DNA of 64,000 bases, from positions 4,080,501 to 4,144,500 of the forward strand of contig NZ_CP141799.1 in the NCBI RefSeq assembly GCF_035621475.1, in the 5' to 3' direction. The DNA comes from Pseudomonas paeninsulae (GTDB taxonomy: Bacteria > Pseudomonadota > Gammaproteobacteria > Pseudomonadales > Pseudomonadaceae). Below the pieces are notes generated by a model, which saw only the letters and a program-made list of their open reading frames with translations, had not been told where the DNA came from and did no database searches. The position numbers were made by a program, and so were the translations under genes. Positions 52,438-63,834 of this stretch are shown here, piece by piece (positions within the stretch are counted from its first letter, which is position 1; every line of letters starts with the position of its first letter).

Positions 52438-54066
52438 ATGTTAAAAAATTCACTACGCGCGCAGATTCTTACCCTCCTGGGTAGCAGCCTGTTGCTGGTT
52501 CTGTTGGTCGCACTGGCCAGCTTCAGCTTCCTCTCCAATGGCATCGACGCTTACCGCGGCCTGATCAACGGACCTCTGCACGCCTCCCGGCTGGTGGACA
52601 GTGCCAACGTCGAGTTCAAAACCCAGGTTCAGGAGTGGAAGAACGTCCTGCTGCGTGGCAAGAACCCGGCCGACCGGGATAAATACTGGGAACGCTTCCA
52701 GGCGCAGGAAAGCACGGTTCAGGCTGTGCTGGGGCAACTGCTTGAGGTCGCCGACCGCCAACAGATTGCCGGTCTGAATCGCCAGGTCGAGCAGCTGCGC
52801 AACGAACACCAGAGCATGGGTCGTGCGTACCACCAGGGCTATAACGCCTTTGTCGCGGCGGGGGCCGACCCGACCGTGGGCGATGCAGCGGTCAAAGGTA
52901 TCGACCGGGCGGCCAGCGAGCAGATGAGCACATTGGTACAACAACTCGGCGAACAAGGCCTGGTCCAGTCGGCGACGATCAGTGCCGCGGCCGATCGCAC
53001 CCTGCAAATTGGTTTTGCGGTCATGCTGCTGTCCAGCCTGGCGGTCGGTTTGTTCAGCCTGTGGCTGGTCAACCGCAGCCTGATCAACCCGATTCGCGAG
53101 CTGATCGAGCACATTACCCAGCTCAGCCACGGCAACTTCGGCCAGCAGGTCGATAGCCGCCGTCACGACGAGCTCGGCCACCTGGCCGTGGCCGCCAACA
53201 CCTTGCGCGATTTTCTTGCCGACACCTTCGCCCGCCTGCAGCGCAGCACCGCCGACCTGGACAACGCCAGCGGCGACCTGAACACCATCGCCACCCTGAT
53301 GGCTCAAGGCACCCGCGACCAATTCTCGCGCACCGACCAGGTCGCCACCGCCATGCACGAAATGTCCGCCACCGCCCAGGAAGTCGCACGTCACGCCGCC
53401 GAAGCCGCGAGCGCGGCGGACGACGCCGACCGTTCCGCACAGCAGGGCGGACAAGTCATGCAGTCGACCATCAGCTCTATCACCGCGATGCGCGGCGAGA
53501 TCGCCAACACTGCCGAAGTGCTCCGTCGCCTGGAAACTGACAGCGGCCGTATCGGCAAGGTACTCGAAGTGATCCGCGGAATTGCCGACCAGACCAACCT
53601 GCTGGCCCTCAACGCCGCCATCGAGGCCGCTCGCGCAGGCGAGGCCGGCCGTGGCTTCGCCGTGGTCGCCGATGAAGTGCGCACCCTGGCCCAGCGCACC
53701 GCCGAGTCCACCGCCGAGATTCACCAGATCATCGACACGGTGCAGACCGGCGCGGTGAATGCCGTGCGCGCCATCGAGAGTGGCCAGAGCCGCAGTGACG
53801 AAGGCGTCGAACAGGTGACCGAAGCCGGCGTCATGCTGCAGCGCATCACCCAGGCGGTGGAAGCGATCCGCGACATGAATCGGCAGATCGCCACGGCCGC
53901 CGAAGAGCAGACCTCGGTAGCCGAAGACATTTCGCGCAACCTCACCGAAATCACCTCAATCGCTACCACCAACCAGGAAAATGTCCAGCGCACCGAAGCC
54001 GCCAGCCAGAACCTCAACGAGCTGTCCGGGCAACTCAGCGAAGTCACCCGCCGCCTGAGCGCGTAA
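52438..54066 (+). CDS. Methyl-accepting chemotaxis protein
   Basis: A 542-residue chemoreceptor: TM 1 about 10-32, a periplasmic four-helix-type sensor (about 33-185), TM 2 about 186-208, a HAMP domain ([38 protein letters not shown]) and a cytoplasmic signalling tip with [46 protein letters not shown] (about 381-426). All signalling residues are present. No C-terminal CheR-binding pentapeptide is seen (ends TRRLSA). The ligand is not predictable. A strong hairpin follows the stop. Confidence 0.95.
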   Translation: MLKNSLRAQILTLLGSSLLLVLLVALASFSFLSNGIDAYRGLINGPLHASRLVDSANVEFKTQVQEWKNVLLRGKNPADRDKYWERFQAQESTVQAVLGQLLEVADRQQIAGLNRQVEQLRNEHQSMGRAYHQGYNAFVAAGADPTVGDAAVKGIDRAASEQMSTLVQQLGEQGLVQSATISAAADRTLQIGFAVMLLSSLAVGLFSLWLVNRSLINPIRELIEHITQLSHGNFGQQVDSRRHDELGHLAVAANTLRDFLADTFARLQRSTADLDNASGDLNTIATLMAQGTRDQFSRTDQVATAMHEMSATAQEVARHAAEAASAADDADRSAQQGGQVMQSTISSITAMRGEIANTAEVLRRLETDSGRIGKVLEVIRGIADQTNLLALNAAIEAARAGEAGRGFAVVADEVRTLAQRTAESTAEIHQIIDTVQTGAVNAVRAIESGQSRSDEGVEQVTEAGVMLQRITQAVEAIRDMNRQIATAAEEQTSVAEDISRNLTEITSIATTNQENVQRTEAASQNLNELSGQLSEVTRRLSA

Positions 54067-54076
54067 CGCCCAGCCA

Positions 54077-54101
54077 CTGCCCCCGCTGACGGGGGCAGTT
54101 T
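54077..54101 (+). terminator. Probable terminator after the chemoreceptor
   Basis: CTGCCCCCG-CTGA-CGGGGGCAG forms a 9-base GC stem followed by a short T run (TTT). It lies 11 bases after the chemoreceptor stop and separates it from the efflux pump genes. Confidence 0.7.
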
Positions 54102-54374
54102 CCCAGCGTATCCAGCGCCCCCCTCCTTAGTCGCTCGCGACTCTTGCGCAGCGCTCTGCGCGCAGGGTACAGCCCCGCCTGAGCAATCGCCTCGAACCTG
54201 CGGCAAAGCGCCGGCACGCAAGCCCAAGTCCACTGGCTGAGCATGCATTTCAGCAGCAAAATAGTGCGTGGCAACTTCTCGCAAAGCGACGCTTTGACTT
54301 GCTTCGGCCGGGGTACTAAGGTGCTTTCCTTGCCTATTCCCAGGCCTCCACTTGTCTTGCCAAGGAACCGGAAT

Positions 54375-55520
54375 ATGTTGCTCCGCCGCATGCTTATCAT
54401 GCTGGGCGTCGTAGCCCTCGTGGTGCTCGCCCTCGCCGCCTACAAAGGCTGGTCCATTTACCAGCAGGTCCAACAGTTCTCGCAGCCGCAACCGGCTATC
54501 AGCGTGGCCGCAGAACAGGCCGTGGAACGTCCGTGGCAGAGCCGCTTGCCGGCCATCGGCACACTCAAAGCCTTCCAGGGCATCGACCTGACCGTGGAAG
54601 TCGGCGGCATCGTCCGCAAAGTGCTGTTCAACTCCGGCGAAAAGGTCGCACGCGACCAGCCACTGCTGCAGATGGACAGCGATGTCGAGCGGGCCATCCT
54701 GGCGACCGCAAAAGCCGAAAGAGGCCTGGCCCGTGTCGAGTTCGAGCGCGGACGCAGCCTGGTCAGCCGGCAGAATATTTCCAAGAGCGCATTCGACACG
54801 CTCTCCGCCGAGCTGCAAAAAGCCAACGCCAGCGTCGCCCAGTTACAAGCCACCCTGGCGAAGAAACGCATCCTCGCCCCCTTCGCCGGCACCATCGGCA
54901 TCCGCCAGGTGGACCTCGGCGACTACCTGGCGCCCGGCGCCACCATCGCCACCCTGCAGGACCTGTCCAGGCTCTACCTCGACTTCTTCCTGCCCGAGCA
55001 GGTCGTGCCGCAACTGGCCGTCGGCGAGCGTGTGCGCTTCAGCGTCACGGCCTACCCGGGCGAGGTATTCGAGGGCACGATCGCGGCGATCAATCCCAAG
55101 GTCGAAGACACCACGCGCAACGTCCAGGTACGCGCCCAGCTGGATAACCCCGACGACAAGCTGCTACCGGGCATGTTCGCCAACCTGGAGGTGCTTCTGC
55201 CGGGTGAGCGCCAGCGCGTCGTGGTGCCGGAAACCGCCATCACCTACACCCTCTACGGCAACTCGGTTTACGTGATCGAAGAGCAAAAAGACCCGGATGG
55301 CCAGGAGGGCAAAGATCCGCAAGGGCAAACCCAACTCGTCGTGGAACGTCGCTTCGTCGAAACCGGTGAGCGCCGCACGGGACATGTGGTGATTATCAAG
55401 GGTTTGCAAGCCGGTGAGCGGGTCGTCACCGCCGGGCAGCTCAAGCTGGATAACGGTGCCCAGGTCTCGCTCGCCGCCCCCCCGGCCAATGCGCCCAGCC
55501 AGCCCAGCGCTGAACAGTAA
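54375..55520 (+). CDS. mexV: RND efflux periplasmic adaptor (MexV-like)
   Basis: A 381-residue membrane-fusion protein. An N-terminal anchor (RMLIMLGVVALVVLALAAY, about 5-23) leads to the lipoyl/barrel-sandwich and coiled-coil regions (LTVEVGGIVRKVLFNSGEKVARDQPLLQMD) and a beta-barrel domain. AAGGAACCGG precedes ATG 54375; the frame starting at 54243 has no ribosome-binding site. It ends 28 bases before the pump gene. Synteny with PA4374 supports mexV. No outer-membrane factor gene is adjacent, as for MexVW, which uses OprM. Confidence 0.87.
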   Translation: MLLRRMLIMLGVVALVVLALAAYKGWSIYQQVQQFSQPQPAISVAAEQAVERPWQSRLPAIGTLKAFQGIDLTVEVGGIVRKVLFNSGEKVARDQPLLQMDSDVERAILATAKAERGLARVEFERGRSLVSRQNISKSAFDTLSAELQKANASVAQLQATLAKKRILAPFAGTIGIRQVDLGDYLAPGATIATLQDLSRLYLDFFLPEQVVPQLAVGERVRFSVTAYPGEVFEGTIAAINPKVEDTTRNVQVRAQLDNPDDKLLPGMFANLEVLLPGERQRVVVPETAITYTLYGNSVYVIEEQKDPDGQEGKDPQGQTQLVVERRFVETGERRTGHVVIIKGLQAGERVVTAGQLKLDNGAQVSLAAPPANAPSQPSAEQ

Positions 55521-55548
55521 GCCGACGCTGGCGTAAAGGAACTTACCT

Positions 55549-58500
55549 ATGGCTTTTACCGATCCCTTCATCCGTCGGCCGGTGCTGGCAACCGTGGTCA
55601 GCCTGCTGATCATCCTGCTCGGCCTGCAGGCGTTCAGCAAACTGACCATCCGTCAGTACCCGCAGCTGGAAAACGCCCTGATCACGGTGACCACCGCCTA
55701 CCCCGGGGCCAACGCCGAAACCATCCAGGGCTACATCACCCAGCCGCTGCAACAGAGCCTGGCCAGCGCCGACGGCATCGACTACATGACTTCGGTCAGT
55801 CGGCAGAACGTGTCGATCGTCTCCATCTACGCGCGCATCGGTGCCGACAGCGACCGTTTGTTCACCGAACTGCTGGCCAAGGCCAACGAGGTGAAGAACC
55901 AGCTGCCGCAGGATGCCCAAGACCCGGTGCTGTCCAAGGAGGCCGCCGACGCCTCGGCGCTGATGTACATCAGTTTCTACAGCGAGCAGTTGTCCAACCC
56001 ACAGATCACCGACTACCTGTCCCGGGTCATCCAGCCCAAGCTGGCCACCCTGCCCGGCATGGCCGAGGCGGAAATCCTCGGCAATCAGGTGTTCGCCATG
56101 CGCCTGTGGCTCGACCCGGTGAAACTGGCGGCCTATGGCGTCACCGCCAGCGACGTCAACGACGCCGTGCGCGATTACAACTTCCTCGCCGCTGCCGGCG
56201 AAGTGAAAGGCGAGTATGTAGTCACCAGCATCAACGCCGAAACCGACCTGAAGTCCGTCGACGCCTTCGCCGCCATTCCACTGAAGACCGTCGGTGACAG
56301 CCGGGTGCTGCTGCGCGACGTGGCACGGGTGGAGATGGGCGCGGAGAACTACGACTCGGTCAGTTCGTTCGATGGCATTCCTTCGGTGTATATCGGCGTC
56401 AAGGGCACGCCGGGCGCCAATCCGCTGGACGTGATCAGGGAAGTGCGCAAGCTCATGCCTGAGCTGGAAGCCCAGCTGCCGCCCAACCTCAAGGTCTCCA
56501 TCGCCTACGACGCTACGCTGTTTATCCAGGCCTCGATCGACGAGGTGGTGAAAACCCTGTTCGAGGCGGTGCTGATCGTTATCGTGGTGGTGTTCCTGTT
56601 CCTCGGGGCGCTACGTTCGGTACTGATCCCGGTGATCACCATCCCGCTGTCGATGATCGGCGTGCTGTTCTTCATGCAGCTGATGGGGTACTCAATCAAC
56701 TTGTTGACGTTGCTGGCCATGGTGCTGGCCATCGGTCTGGTGGTGGACGACGCCATCGTCGTGGTGGAAAACATCCACCGGCATATCGAAGAGGGCAAGA
56801 CGCCGTTCGATGCGGCCATCGAAGGTGCACGCGAGATCGCCGTGCCGGTGGTGTCGATGACCATCACCCTGGCCGCGGTCTATGCGCCGATCGGCTTCCT
56901 CGAAGGCCTCACCGGTGCATTGTTCAAGGAGTTCGCCCTGACCCTGGCCGGCGCCGTGATCATCTCCGGCATCGTCGCCCTGACCCTGTCGCCGATGATG
57001 TGCGCCAAGCTGCTGCGCCACGACGAGAACCCCTCCGGGCTGGCGCACCGCCTCGACCTGATATTCGACAAGCTCAAGCGCCGCTACCAACGTGCCCTGC
57101 ACGGCACCCTGGAGGCGCGGCCGGTGGTGGTGGTGTTCGCCCTCATCGTCATGGCGCTGATCCCCGTGCTGCTCAACTTCACCAAGAGCGAACTGGCCCC
57201 GGAGGAAGACCAGGGCATCATCTTCATGATCGCCAACGCCCCACAACCGACCAACATCGAGTACCTGAACAAGTACACCGATGAGTTCGTGGCGATCTTC
57301 AAGGAGTTTCCCGAGTACTACTCGTCGTTCCAGATCAACGGCTTCAATGGTGTGCAATCGGGCATTGGCGGTTTCTTGCTGACCCCCTGGAGCGATCGCG
57401 AACGCACCCAGATGGAGTTGCTCCCCGAAGTACAGGGGCGCCTGGCGCAGATACCCGGCCTGCAGATTTTCGGCTTCAACCTGCCCTCCCTGCCCGGCAC
57501 CGGCCAGGGCCTGCCCTTCCAGTTCGTGATCAACACGCCCAACGACTACGAGTCGCTGCTGCAGGTGACCGAGAAGATCAAGCAGCGCGCGCTGGAGTCG
57601 GGCAAGTTCGCCTTCCTCGACGTCGACCTGGCCTTCGACAAGCCGGAAGTGGTGGTCGAGATCGACCGCCAGAAAGCCGCGCAGATGGACGTGTCGATGC
57701 AGGACCTCGGCTTGACCCTGGCCAGCCTGCTCGGCGAGGGCGAGATCAACCGTTTCACCATCGACGGTCGCAGCTACAAGGTGATCGCCCAGGTCGAACG
57801 TGCCTACCGCGACAATCCGGGCTGGCTCGGCAGTTATTACGTGAAGAGCAAGAGCGGCGCGATGCTGCCCCTGTCGACCCTGATCACGGTCAGCGACCGC
57901 GCCCGGCCGACTCAGCTGAACCAGTTCCAGCAGCTCAACTCGGCGATCATCCAGGGCGTGCCGATTGTCAGCATGGGCGAAGCCATCGACAGCCTGCGGC
58001 AGATCGCCGAGGAGGAGGCGCCGCAAGGCTACGCCTTCGACTATGCCGGTGCCTCGCGCCAGTTCGTGCAGGAAGGCAGCGCGTTGTACCAGACCTTCGG
58101 CCTGGCGCTGGCGCTGATCTTCCTGGTCCTGGCCGCGCAGTTCGAGAGCTTCCGCGATCCGCTGGTGATTCTGGTGACCGTGCCGCTGTCGATCTGTGGC
58201 GCCTTGATCCCGCTGTTCCTCGGCCTGTCCAGCATGAACATCTACACCCAGGTCGGGCTGGTCACGCTGATTGGCCTGATCACCAAACACGGCATCCTGA
58301 TCGTCGAGTTCGCCAATCAGCTGCGCCGCGAGAAAGGCTTGTCGCGCCGCGCCGCGGTCGAGGAAGCCGCATCGATCCGCCTGCGCCCGGTGCTGATGAC
58401 CACCGCCGCCATGGTCTTCGGCATGGTGCCGTTGATCCTCGCCAGCGGCGCCGGCGCGGTGAGCCGTTTCGATATCGGCCTGGTAATCGCCACCGGCATG

Positions 58501-58608
58501 TCGGTGGGTACCCTGTTCACCCTGTTCGTGCTGCCCTGCGTCTACAGCCTGCTGGCCAAGCCGGACGCCGAGCCCGCGCCGACGCCGACAGCCGTAATTG
58601 AGTCTTGA
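55549..58608 (+). CDS. mexW: RND multidrug efflux permease (MexW-like)
   Basis: A 1019-residue inner-membrane pump using the proton gradient. The N-terminus is MAFTDPFIRRPVLATVVSLL; TM4 carries the two Asp in AIGLVVDDAIVVVENIHRHIEEG (about 393-415), the proton relay with Lys and Thr in later helices. The ending GLVIATGMSVGTLFTLFVLPCVYSLL is typical. AAAGGAACTTACC precedes the ATG. Length matches MexW (about 1018). Substrates of MexW include several antibiotics; here they are untested. Confidence 0.92.
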   Translation: MAFTDPFIRRPVLATVVSLLIILLGLQAFSKLTIRQYPQLENALITVTTAYPGANAETIQGYITQPLQQSLASADGIDYMTSVSRQNVSIVSIYARIGADSDRLFTELLAKANEVKNQLPQDAQDPVLSKEAADASALMYISFYSEQLSNPQITDYLSRVIQPKLATLPGMAEAEILGNQVFAMRLWLDPVKLAAYGVTASDVNDAVRDYNFLAAAGEVKGEYVVTSINAETDLKSVDAFAAIPLKTVGDSRVLLRDVARVEMGAENYDSVSSFDGIPSVYIGVKGTPGANPLDVIREVRKLMPELEAQLPPNLKVSIAYDATLFIQASIDEVVKTLFEAVLIVIVVVFLFLGALRSVLIPVITIPLSMIGVLFFMQLMGYSINLLTLLAMVLAIGLVVDDAIVVVENIHRHIEEGKTPFDAAIEGAREIAVPVVSMTITLAAVYAPIGFLEGLTGALFKEFALTLAGAVIISGIVALTLSPMMCAKLLRHDENPSGLAHRLDLIFDKLKRRYQRALHGTLEARPVVVVFALIVMALIPVLLNFTKSELAPEEDQGIIFMIANAPQPTNIEYLNKYTDEFVAIFKEFPEYYSSFQINGFNGVQSGIGGFLLTPWSDRERTQMELLPEVQGRLAQIPGLQIFGFNLPSLPGTGQGLPFQFVINTPNDYESLLQVTEKIKQRALESGKFAFLDVDLAFDKPEVVVEIDRQKAAQMDVSMQDLGLTLASLLGEGEINRFTIDGRSYKVIAQVERAYRDNPGWLGSYYVKSKSGAMLPLSTLITVSDRARPTQLNQFQQLNSAIIQGVPIVSMGEAIDSLRQIAEEEAPQGYAFDYAGASRQFVQEGSALYQTFGLALALIFLVLAAQFESFRDPLVILVTVPLSICGALIPLFLGLSSMNIYTQVGLVTLIGLITKHGILIVEFANQLRREKGLSRRAAVEEAASIRLRPVLMTTAAMVFGMVPLILASGAGAVSRFDIGLVIATGMSVGTLFTLFVLPCVYSLLAKPDAEPAPTPTAVIES

Positions 58609-58735
58609 CCAGGCAGCGCCCAGGGCACTTGAGTGCGTGACCCGGGGAGATAACCTTGGCTTTGGTCAGCAGGCTAGTGGGCCGCCCCGGGAATGACGAC
58701 AAAGCGTTTGAAGGGCTGAGCCAGGGCAAGTCATC

Positions 58736-58780
58736 AGAAAAGCCAATGCCGTGCACTTGAGGCAAGTGCACGGCATTGGC
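58736..58780 (-). terminator. Terminator with an 18-base perfect stem
   Basis: GCCAATGCCGTGCACTTG (58742-58759), a 3-base loop (AGG) and CAAGTGCACGGCATTGGC (58763-58780). On the minus strand a TTTTC run follows, so it terminates the InaA/small-protein unit ending at 58813. The stem is unusually long and perfect. Confidence 0.85.
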
Positions 58781-58812
58781 AGCGCAGCAGGTTTGTCAGA
58801 CAGGCCGTTAGC

Positions 58813-59043
58813 TCATTTATGGCCGGCCAGGCTCTGCGACAGGCTGAACATGAACAGCAGCAAATCCTTATCTGGAGCAAGTTGTTGCATCGCTGCGCTG
58901 GCTTTGCGTGGCAGCGGGCAGTGCTCCGAGCTACTGGCGTTGCCCAGCATGACCGGACCCGGCTCATGCCAGGCGGCTGCGGCCAATGAGGCCACACCCA
59001 GCGCGGCAATCAGAAAAACTCCTCTAGCAACTTCTAACTTCAT
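58813..59043 (-). CDS. Small exported protein, unknown
   Basis: A 76-residue protein with a signal peptide (LEVARGVFLIAALGVASLAAAA, cleavage near AWHEP). The mature part contains one Cys, and a hydrophobic end (LLLFMFSLSQSLAGHK). Its ATG overlaps the stop of the InaA-type kinase (ATGA), so it is translated in the same unit. No family is recognised. A terminator follows its stop. Confidence 0.7.
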   Translation of the reverse strand: MKLEVARGVFLIAALGVASLAAAAWHEPGPVMLGNASSSEHCPLPRKASAAMQQLAPDKDLLLFMFSLSQSLAGHK

Positions 59044-59729
59044 AATCGCAACCCCTTGATAGCGCTGCCAAACGCTTGCTGGTAAAGGTAGACCAATCGC
59101 TCCCAATCACCAGCACTCCACGACGAATGGCGCTGAAGCTGCAGCATGTCGTGACGGGCGGCCTGCCACTTGGTGATACGCCGCCGGCTTTTTTCCAGGT
59201 CCAACAAGGCCGTTTCAATTTCGACACGCTCGCCCACCTGCTCGACTCGCACAAACAGATGCTTTTGATAGAGAGAACCATGCTGCCAGCCCGCCCGGTG
59301 AAACCGCGCCAGCATACCGGCCACTTGTTTCAGTAATTGCTCATTCACCGCTACGCCGAAACGCTCACGGCCACCGCCGGCATACCAATGATTGATCTCC
59401 TGAAAGCCTTTAAGCTCTTCCGACACCAGCAAACCACGCCAGAGCCCGGCAGCATCGCGCCGCACGTCGCAATAGAGCAGGCTCGGCACCTTGACCCCAA
59501 TTAGCGGCAGGGCCAACAAGGCATCGCGCTCACGCAGCACTGTGGGCCGACCGAAGGGGTAACGCAGACTGCGATAGATATGCCCCACCTGGCGCTTGGC
59601 ATAGAGCATCTGACCGTCGTCCTGGCGCAGACGCTGTACGCCGCTCTGGCCACCGCGTCGATGATTCGGCTCTTCGACCCATTCACCCTGCCGTTGCCAC
59701 CATTGTTCGAAGCCCATCGCTGCTGTCAT
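59040..59729 (-). CDS. inaA: InaA-family (lipopolysaccharide kinase-like) protein
   Basis: A 229-residue Kdo/WaaP-type kinase fold. Visible are DGQMLYAKRQ (nucleotide-binding Lys), LVSEELKGFQ and MLARFHRAGWQHGSLYQKHLFVR with the catalytic HGSLYQKHLF (H-G-D-like motif with Ser in place of Asp) and LLDLEKSRRR. The Asp of the catalytic HxD is Ser, so the usual kinase chemistry may be altered. InaA is known as a stress-induced protein in E. coli. Its ATG 59729 follows AGGCGGATGAA. It shares an operon with the small exported protein. Confidence 0.85.
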   Translation of the reverse strand: MTAAMGFEQWWQRQGEWVEEPNHRRGGQSGVQRLRQDDGQMLYAKRQVGHIYRSLRYPFGRPTVLRERDALLALPLIGVKVPSLLYCDVRRDAAGLWRGLLVSEELKGFQEINHWYAGGGRERFGVAVNEQLLKQVAGMLARFHRAGWQHGSLYQKHLFVRVEQVGERVEIETALLDLEKSRRRITKWQAARHDMLQLQRHSSWSAGDWERLVYLYQQAFGSAIKGLRL

Positions 59730-60090
59730 TTCATCCGCCTGTAAATCAAACCGCTACCTTCGCGAACGTGAGCAAGAGTCCGGGCAGTCACCATCCGTAA
59801 CAAAGAACCCGTGGGTAACCCATCACCATCTCTACGCATTCATGCAGCAAGCCTGGACGGTCCCGACTGCATGGCCGCATGCGAGGCAGTGCCTGGCAAG
59901 TGGCCACAAGAGTGAAACTTGCAGAAATTTCCACACCATAAAACCATGTAGCGCCGGATCAGTCTGCTGCCCGTTAACGCTCATGCAGCTATCCGTGCCT
60001 ACCCACAGTACATCACTGAAAATCATCGGTCCGTAAAACCATCGCCAATTCAGCCAGGACAAGCATGACCTGGCTTTATCTGCGCCCAAT
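59730..60090. other. Intergenic region between inaA promoter and the groEL terminator
   Basis: About 360 bases. It should contain the inaA promoter near its left end. I see no clear gene, repeat or riboswitch; the open frames here are short and not family-like. Confidence 0.4.
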
Positions 60091-60120
60091 AAAAAAACCC
60101 GCGCCGAGGCGCGGGTTTTT
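60091..60120 (-). terminator. Terminator of groEL
   Basis: CCCGCGCC-GA-GGCGCGGG is an 8-base stem; on the minus strand a run of seven T residues follows. It lies 27 bases after the groEL stop. The plus strand also has TTTTT, so it is bidirectional. Confidence 0.93.
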
Positions 60121-60146
60121 CAAGGACTGCTGGGGAGCAGGCTGGC

Positions 60147-61802
<1,656 letters not shown>

Positions 61803-61850
61803 TCAAAATTCGTTTTGGTGGAGCGCAATACGCTGTGGTGGAGATGGAAA

Positions 61851-62144
61851 TCAGGCTTCGACAACGGCCAGGATTTCGCTCTCGCTCATGACCAACAGCT
61901 CTTCGCCGTCAACCTTGATGGCGTTGCTGCCGGAGTAAGGACCAAACACCACTTTGTCACCAACCTTCACGGCCAGCGGGCGTACTTCGCCGTTGTCCAG
62001 CACGCGGCCGGTGCCTACGGCGACGATTTCGCCCTGGTTCGGCTTCTCGGCAGCGGAACCCGGCAGCACGATGCCGCCTGCGGTTTTGGTTTCTTCTTCG
62101 CTGCGACGGATCACGACGCGGTCATGCAAAGGACGAAGCTTCAT
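61851..62144 (-). CDS. groES: Co-chaperonin GroES (10 kDa)
   Basis: A 97-residue lid protein of Gro[36 protein letters not shown] contains the mobile loop ([15 protein letters not shown]) that contacts Gro[38 protein letters not shown] completes the fold. Standard length. Heat-shock control is suggested by the promoter at 62293-62322. Confidence 0.99.
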   Translation of the reverse strand: MKLRPLHDRVVIRRSEEETKTAGGIVLPGSAAEKPNQGEIVAVGTGRVLDNGEVRPLAVKVGDKVVFGPYSGSNAIKVDGEELLVMSESEILAVVEA

Positions 62145-62292
62145 TGTCGATCTCTCCCAAATAGGTTGTTTACATCAGCTGGCGTTCACGCCAGCGGGTT
62201 GGCAAAGTCCGGCGGGGCCGGTTGCGCTGCACCTAAGTACAACGCGGAAGTCTGTTCTGCCGAAACCAGCAGAAAACCTTGCGGTGACCGCT

Positions 62293-62322
62293 ACATAAGG
62301 GCGTGCAAGGGGATTTCAAGGG
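62293..62322 (-). promoter_or_regulatory. Sigma-32-like heat-shock promoter of groES-groEL
   Basis: On the minus strand CCCTTGAAA (62314-62322) matches the -35 element (CTTGAA preceded by CC), and CCCTTATGT (62293-62301) is close to the -10 element CCCCATnT, with 12 bases between the two nine-mers (13-15 between core hexamers). It lies about 150 bases upstream of groES. No CIRCE inverted repeat was found, as expected for gamma-proteobacteria. Confidence 0.8.
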
Positions 62323-62455
62323 TCAGCGCTGATTTTTTTTGCTATCGAGGAACCTCTGCATCGGCGTATTGACGCCAGCCCGGCGAACACAAAACGCCAC
62401 GCAAGGGGACTGGCCAGCCCACCCTTGCCGTGCCGCCGAGGCTTGCACACAGGCA

Positions 62456-62920
62456 TCAGTCGTGGCGCTTGAACTCACCTTCCAGCACATTCGGCCGGGT
62501 CGCACCCGGACGGGCCTGTCCGGAGCGCGCCGCCAGATCATCGGCAAAGGCCCGCTGGCGCATGGCCTGCTCGGCTGCCCGCAGGCGGATTTTATTGACC
62601 AGCAAGTGGCGGGTGAAGGGGATCAGGCACACCACACCGAAGATGTCGCTGATGAAACCCGGCAACAGCAACAGGCCGCCGCCAACCGCAATCAGCAGGC
62701 CTTCGAGCATTTCCTGCTCGGGCAGCTCGCCGCGCGCCAGTTTCTCGCGCGCGCGCCAGGCGGCGGCCACACCGGCAACGCGCAGCAGAATGCTGCCGAG
62801 GATCGCCGTGCCGATGACCAGCAACAAAGTCGGCAGCACGCCAATGGCGCTGCCGACCTGGATCAGCAGCGCCAGTTCGACGAACGGGAACAATAAGAAC
62901 AAAAACAGAAAAACACGCAT
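62456..62920 (-). CDS. fxsA: FxsA-family membrane protein
   Basis: A 154-residue inner-membrane protein with hydrophobic segments at about 2-20, 24-46 and 72-96 and a basic, Arg/Gln-rich C-terminal tail (LRAAEQAMRQRAFADDLAARS). FxsA of E. coli is named for its effect on phage T7 exclusion by F. Start ATG 62920 has AAGGA 7 bases upstream; a TTG just before it is in frame. It lies between groES and the HugZ-type gene as in other Pseudomonas. Confidence 0.9.
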   Translation of the reverse strand: MRVFLFLFLLFPFVELALLIQVGSAIGVLPTLLLVIGTAILGSILLRVAGVAAAWRAREKLARGELPEQEMLEGLLIAVGGGLLLLPGFISDIFGVVCLIPFTRHLLVNKIRLRAAEQAMRQRAFADDLAARSGQARPGATRPNVLEGEFKRHD

Positions 62921-62983
62921 CAATGATTCCTTAGCGGAAGAACGGCTTCCAGTAAGAGTGAAGTATGGGATATTGCGCTTAAT

Positions 62984-63730
62984 TCAAGCTGAAACAGCGC
63001 CACCGGTCGGCCAGATCTCTGCACGAGCCAGCTGAACAAAGGCCTGGCGCACTTCAGTCGGAGTGTTACAGGGTGTGGCAAAGGCCAGCCAATACAAGCC
63101 CTGACCGATGCGCAGGTGGAACCCCTCACTGTCGATACCCACCAGTTCGGCCGGCACATGGGCCGGCAAACCGGCCAGCGCGACATAATGGCCGATGGCA
63201 CTGGCGTGGTCACTGTTCATGTGTTCCAGCATGCCCTGCTCGCTTTCACCCACACCGACTACCGCCGCGAACGGGTTGGCCAACGCCACGTGGTCCAGCC
63301 AGTGAATCGCGCCGAAACCGCCGATGTAGCGCCAGCGCACCGGCGCCAGCACCCAGAAATCGAAATCATGGGCGTGGTGATAATTCTGCGATTCGGGAAA
63401 ATAGCGGTAATAACGCCGAGCTGCCGCTTCGACTGCGGCCTGGTCACACAATTGTCGTGCTTGGGCGAGTAGCGTGAGGCGACCGACCGCCTGCACATCC
63501 TCGGCGCCACGCTCTCCAACAAACAGCGAGCACTTGGCGTCCTGCTTGAGGTTATGGGTGTGCTGGGCGATACGGCTGATCAGGATCAGCGGCCAGCCCT
63601 GAGCGTCCAGGCAGTAGGGCACCACGGATCCAAAAGGAAAGCCCGGCATGGCCTTCGAATGAGTCGAGAGCACCCCGCGGTATTCCTTGAGCAGCAGTTC
63701 TCGGGCATGCTTAGCGGCTTTCACGCTCAC
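62984..63730 (-). CDS. HugZ/PNPOx-fold protein with DUF2470 domain
   Basis: A 248-residue protein. The N-terminal split-barrel flavin-reductase-like fold (GVLSTHSKAMPGFPFGSVVPYCLDAQGWPLILISRIAQHTHNLKQDAKCSLFVGERGAEDVQAVGRLTLLAQA) is the PNPOx-like part, and the C-terminal part (MLEHMNSDHASAIGHYVALAG) is the DUF2470 heme-oxygenase-like domain found in HugZ. Members degrade or store heme. Start is GTG 63730 with AAGGAG at good spacing. Heme use is inferred. Confidence 0.85.
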   Translation of the reverse strand: MSVKAAKHARELLLKEYRGVLSTHSKAMPGFPFGSVVPYCLDAQGWPLILISRIAQHTHNLKQDAKCSLFVGERGAEDVQAVGRLTLLAQARQLCDQAAVEAAARRYYRYFPESQNYHHAHDFDFWVLAPVRWRYIGGFGAIHWLDHVALANPFAAVVGVGESEQGMLEHMNSDHASAIGHYVALAGLPAHVPAELVGIDSEGFHLRIGQGLYWLAFATPCNTPTEVRQAFVQLARAEIWPTGGAVSA

Positions 63731-63834
63731 CTTATGACTCCTTGCAAAGAATCCGTCACTAACGGACAGGCGCCCTAGAATAGCTGTTACAGCGCGCCAG
63801 CGGGGCTACACGACACACATTGAGGGGATACGCG

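Noticed and set aside
56692..58290. A 532-codon minus-strand frame inside mexW
   Set aside because: Fully antisense to a confident RND gene; composition (Gln/His/Gly-rich) is that of a shadow frame.
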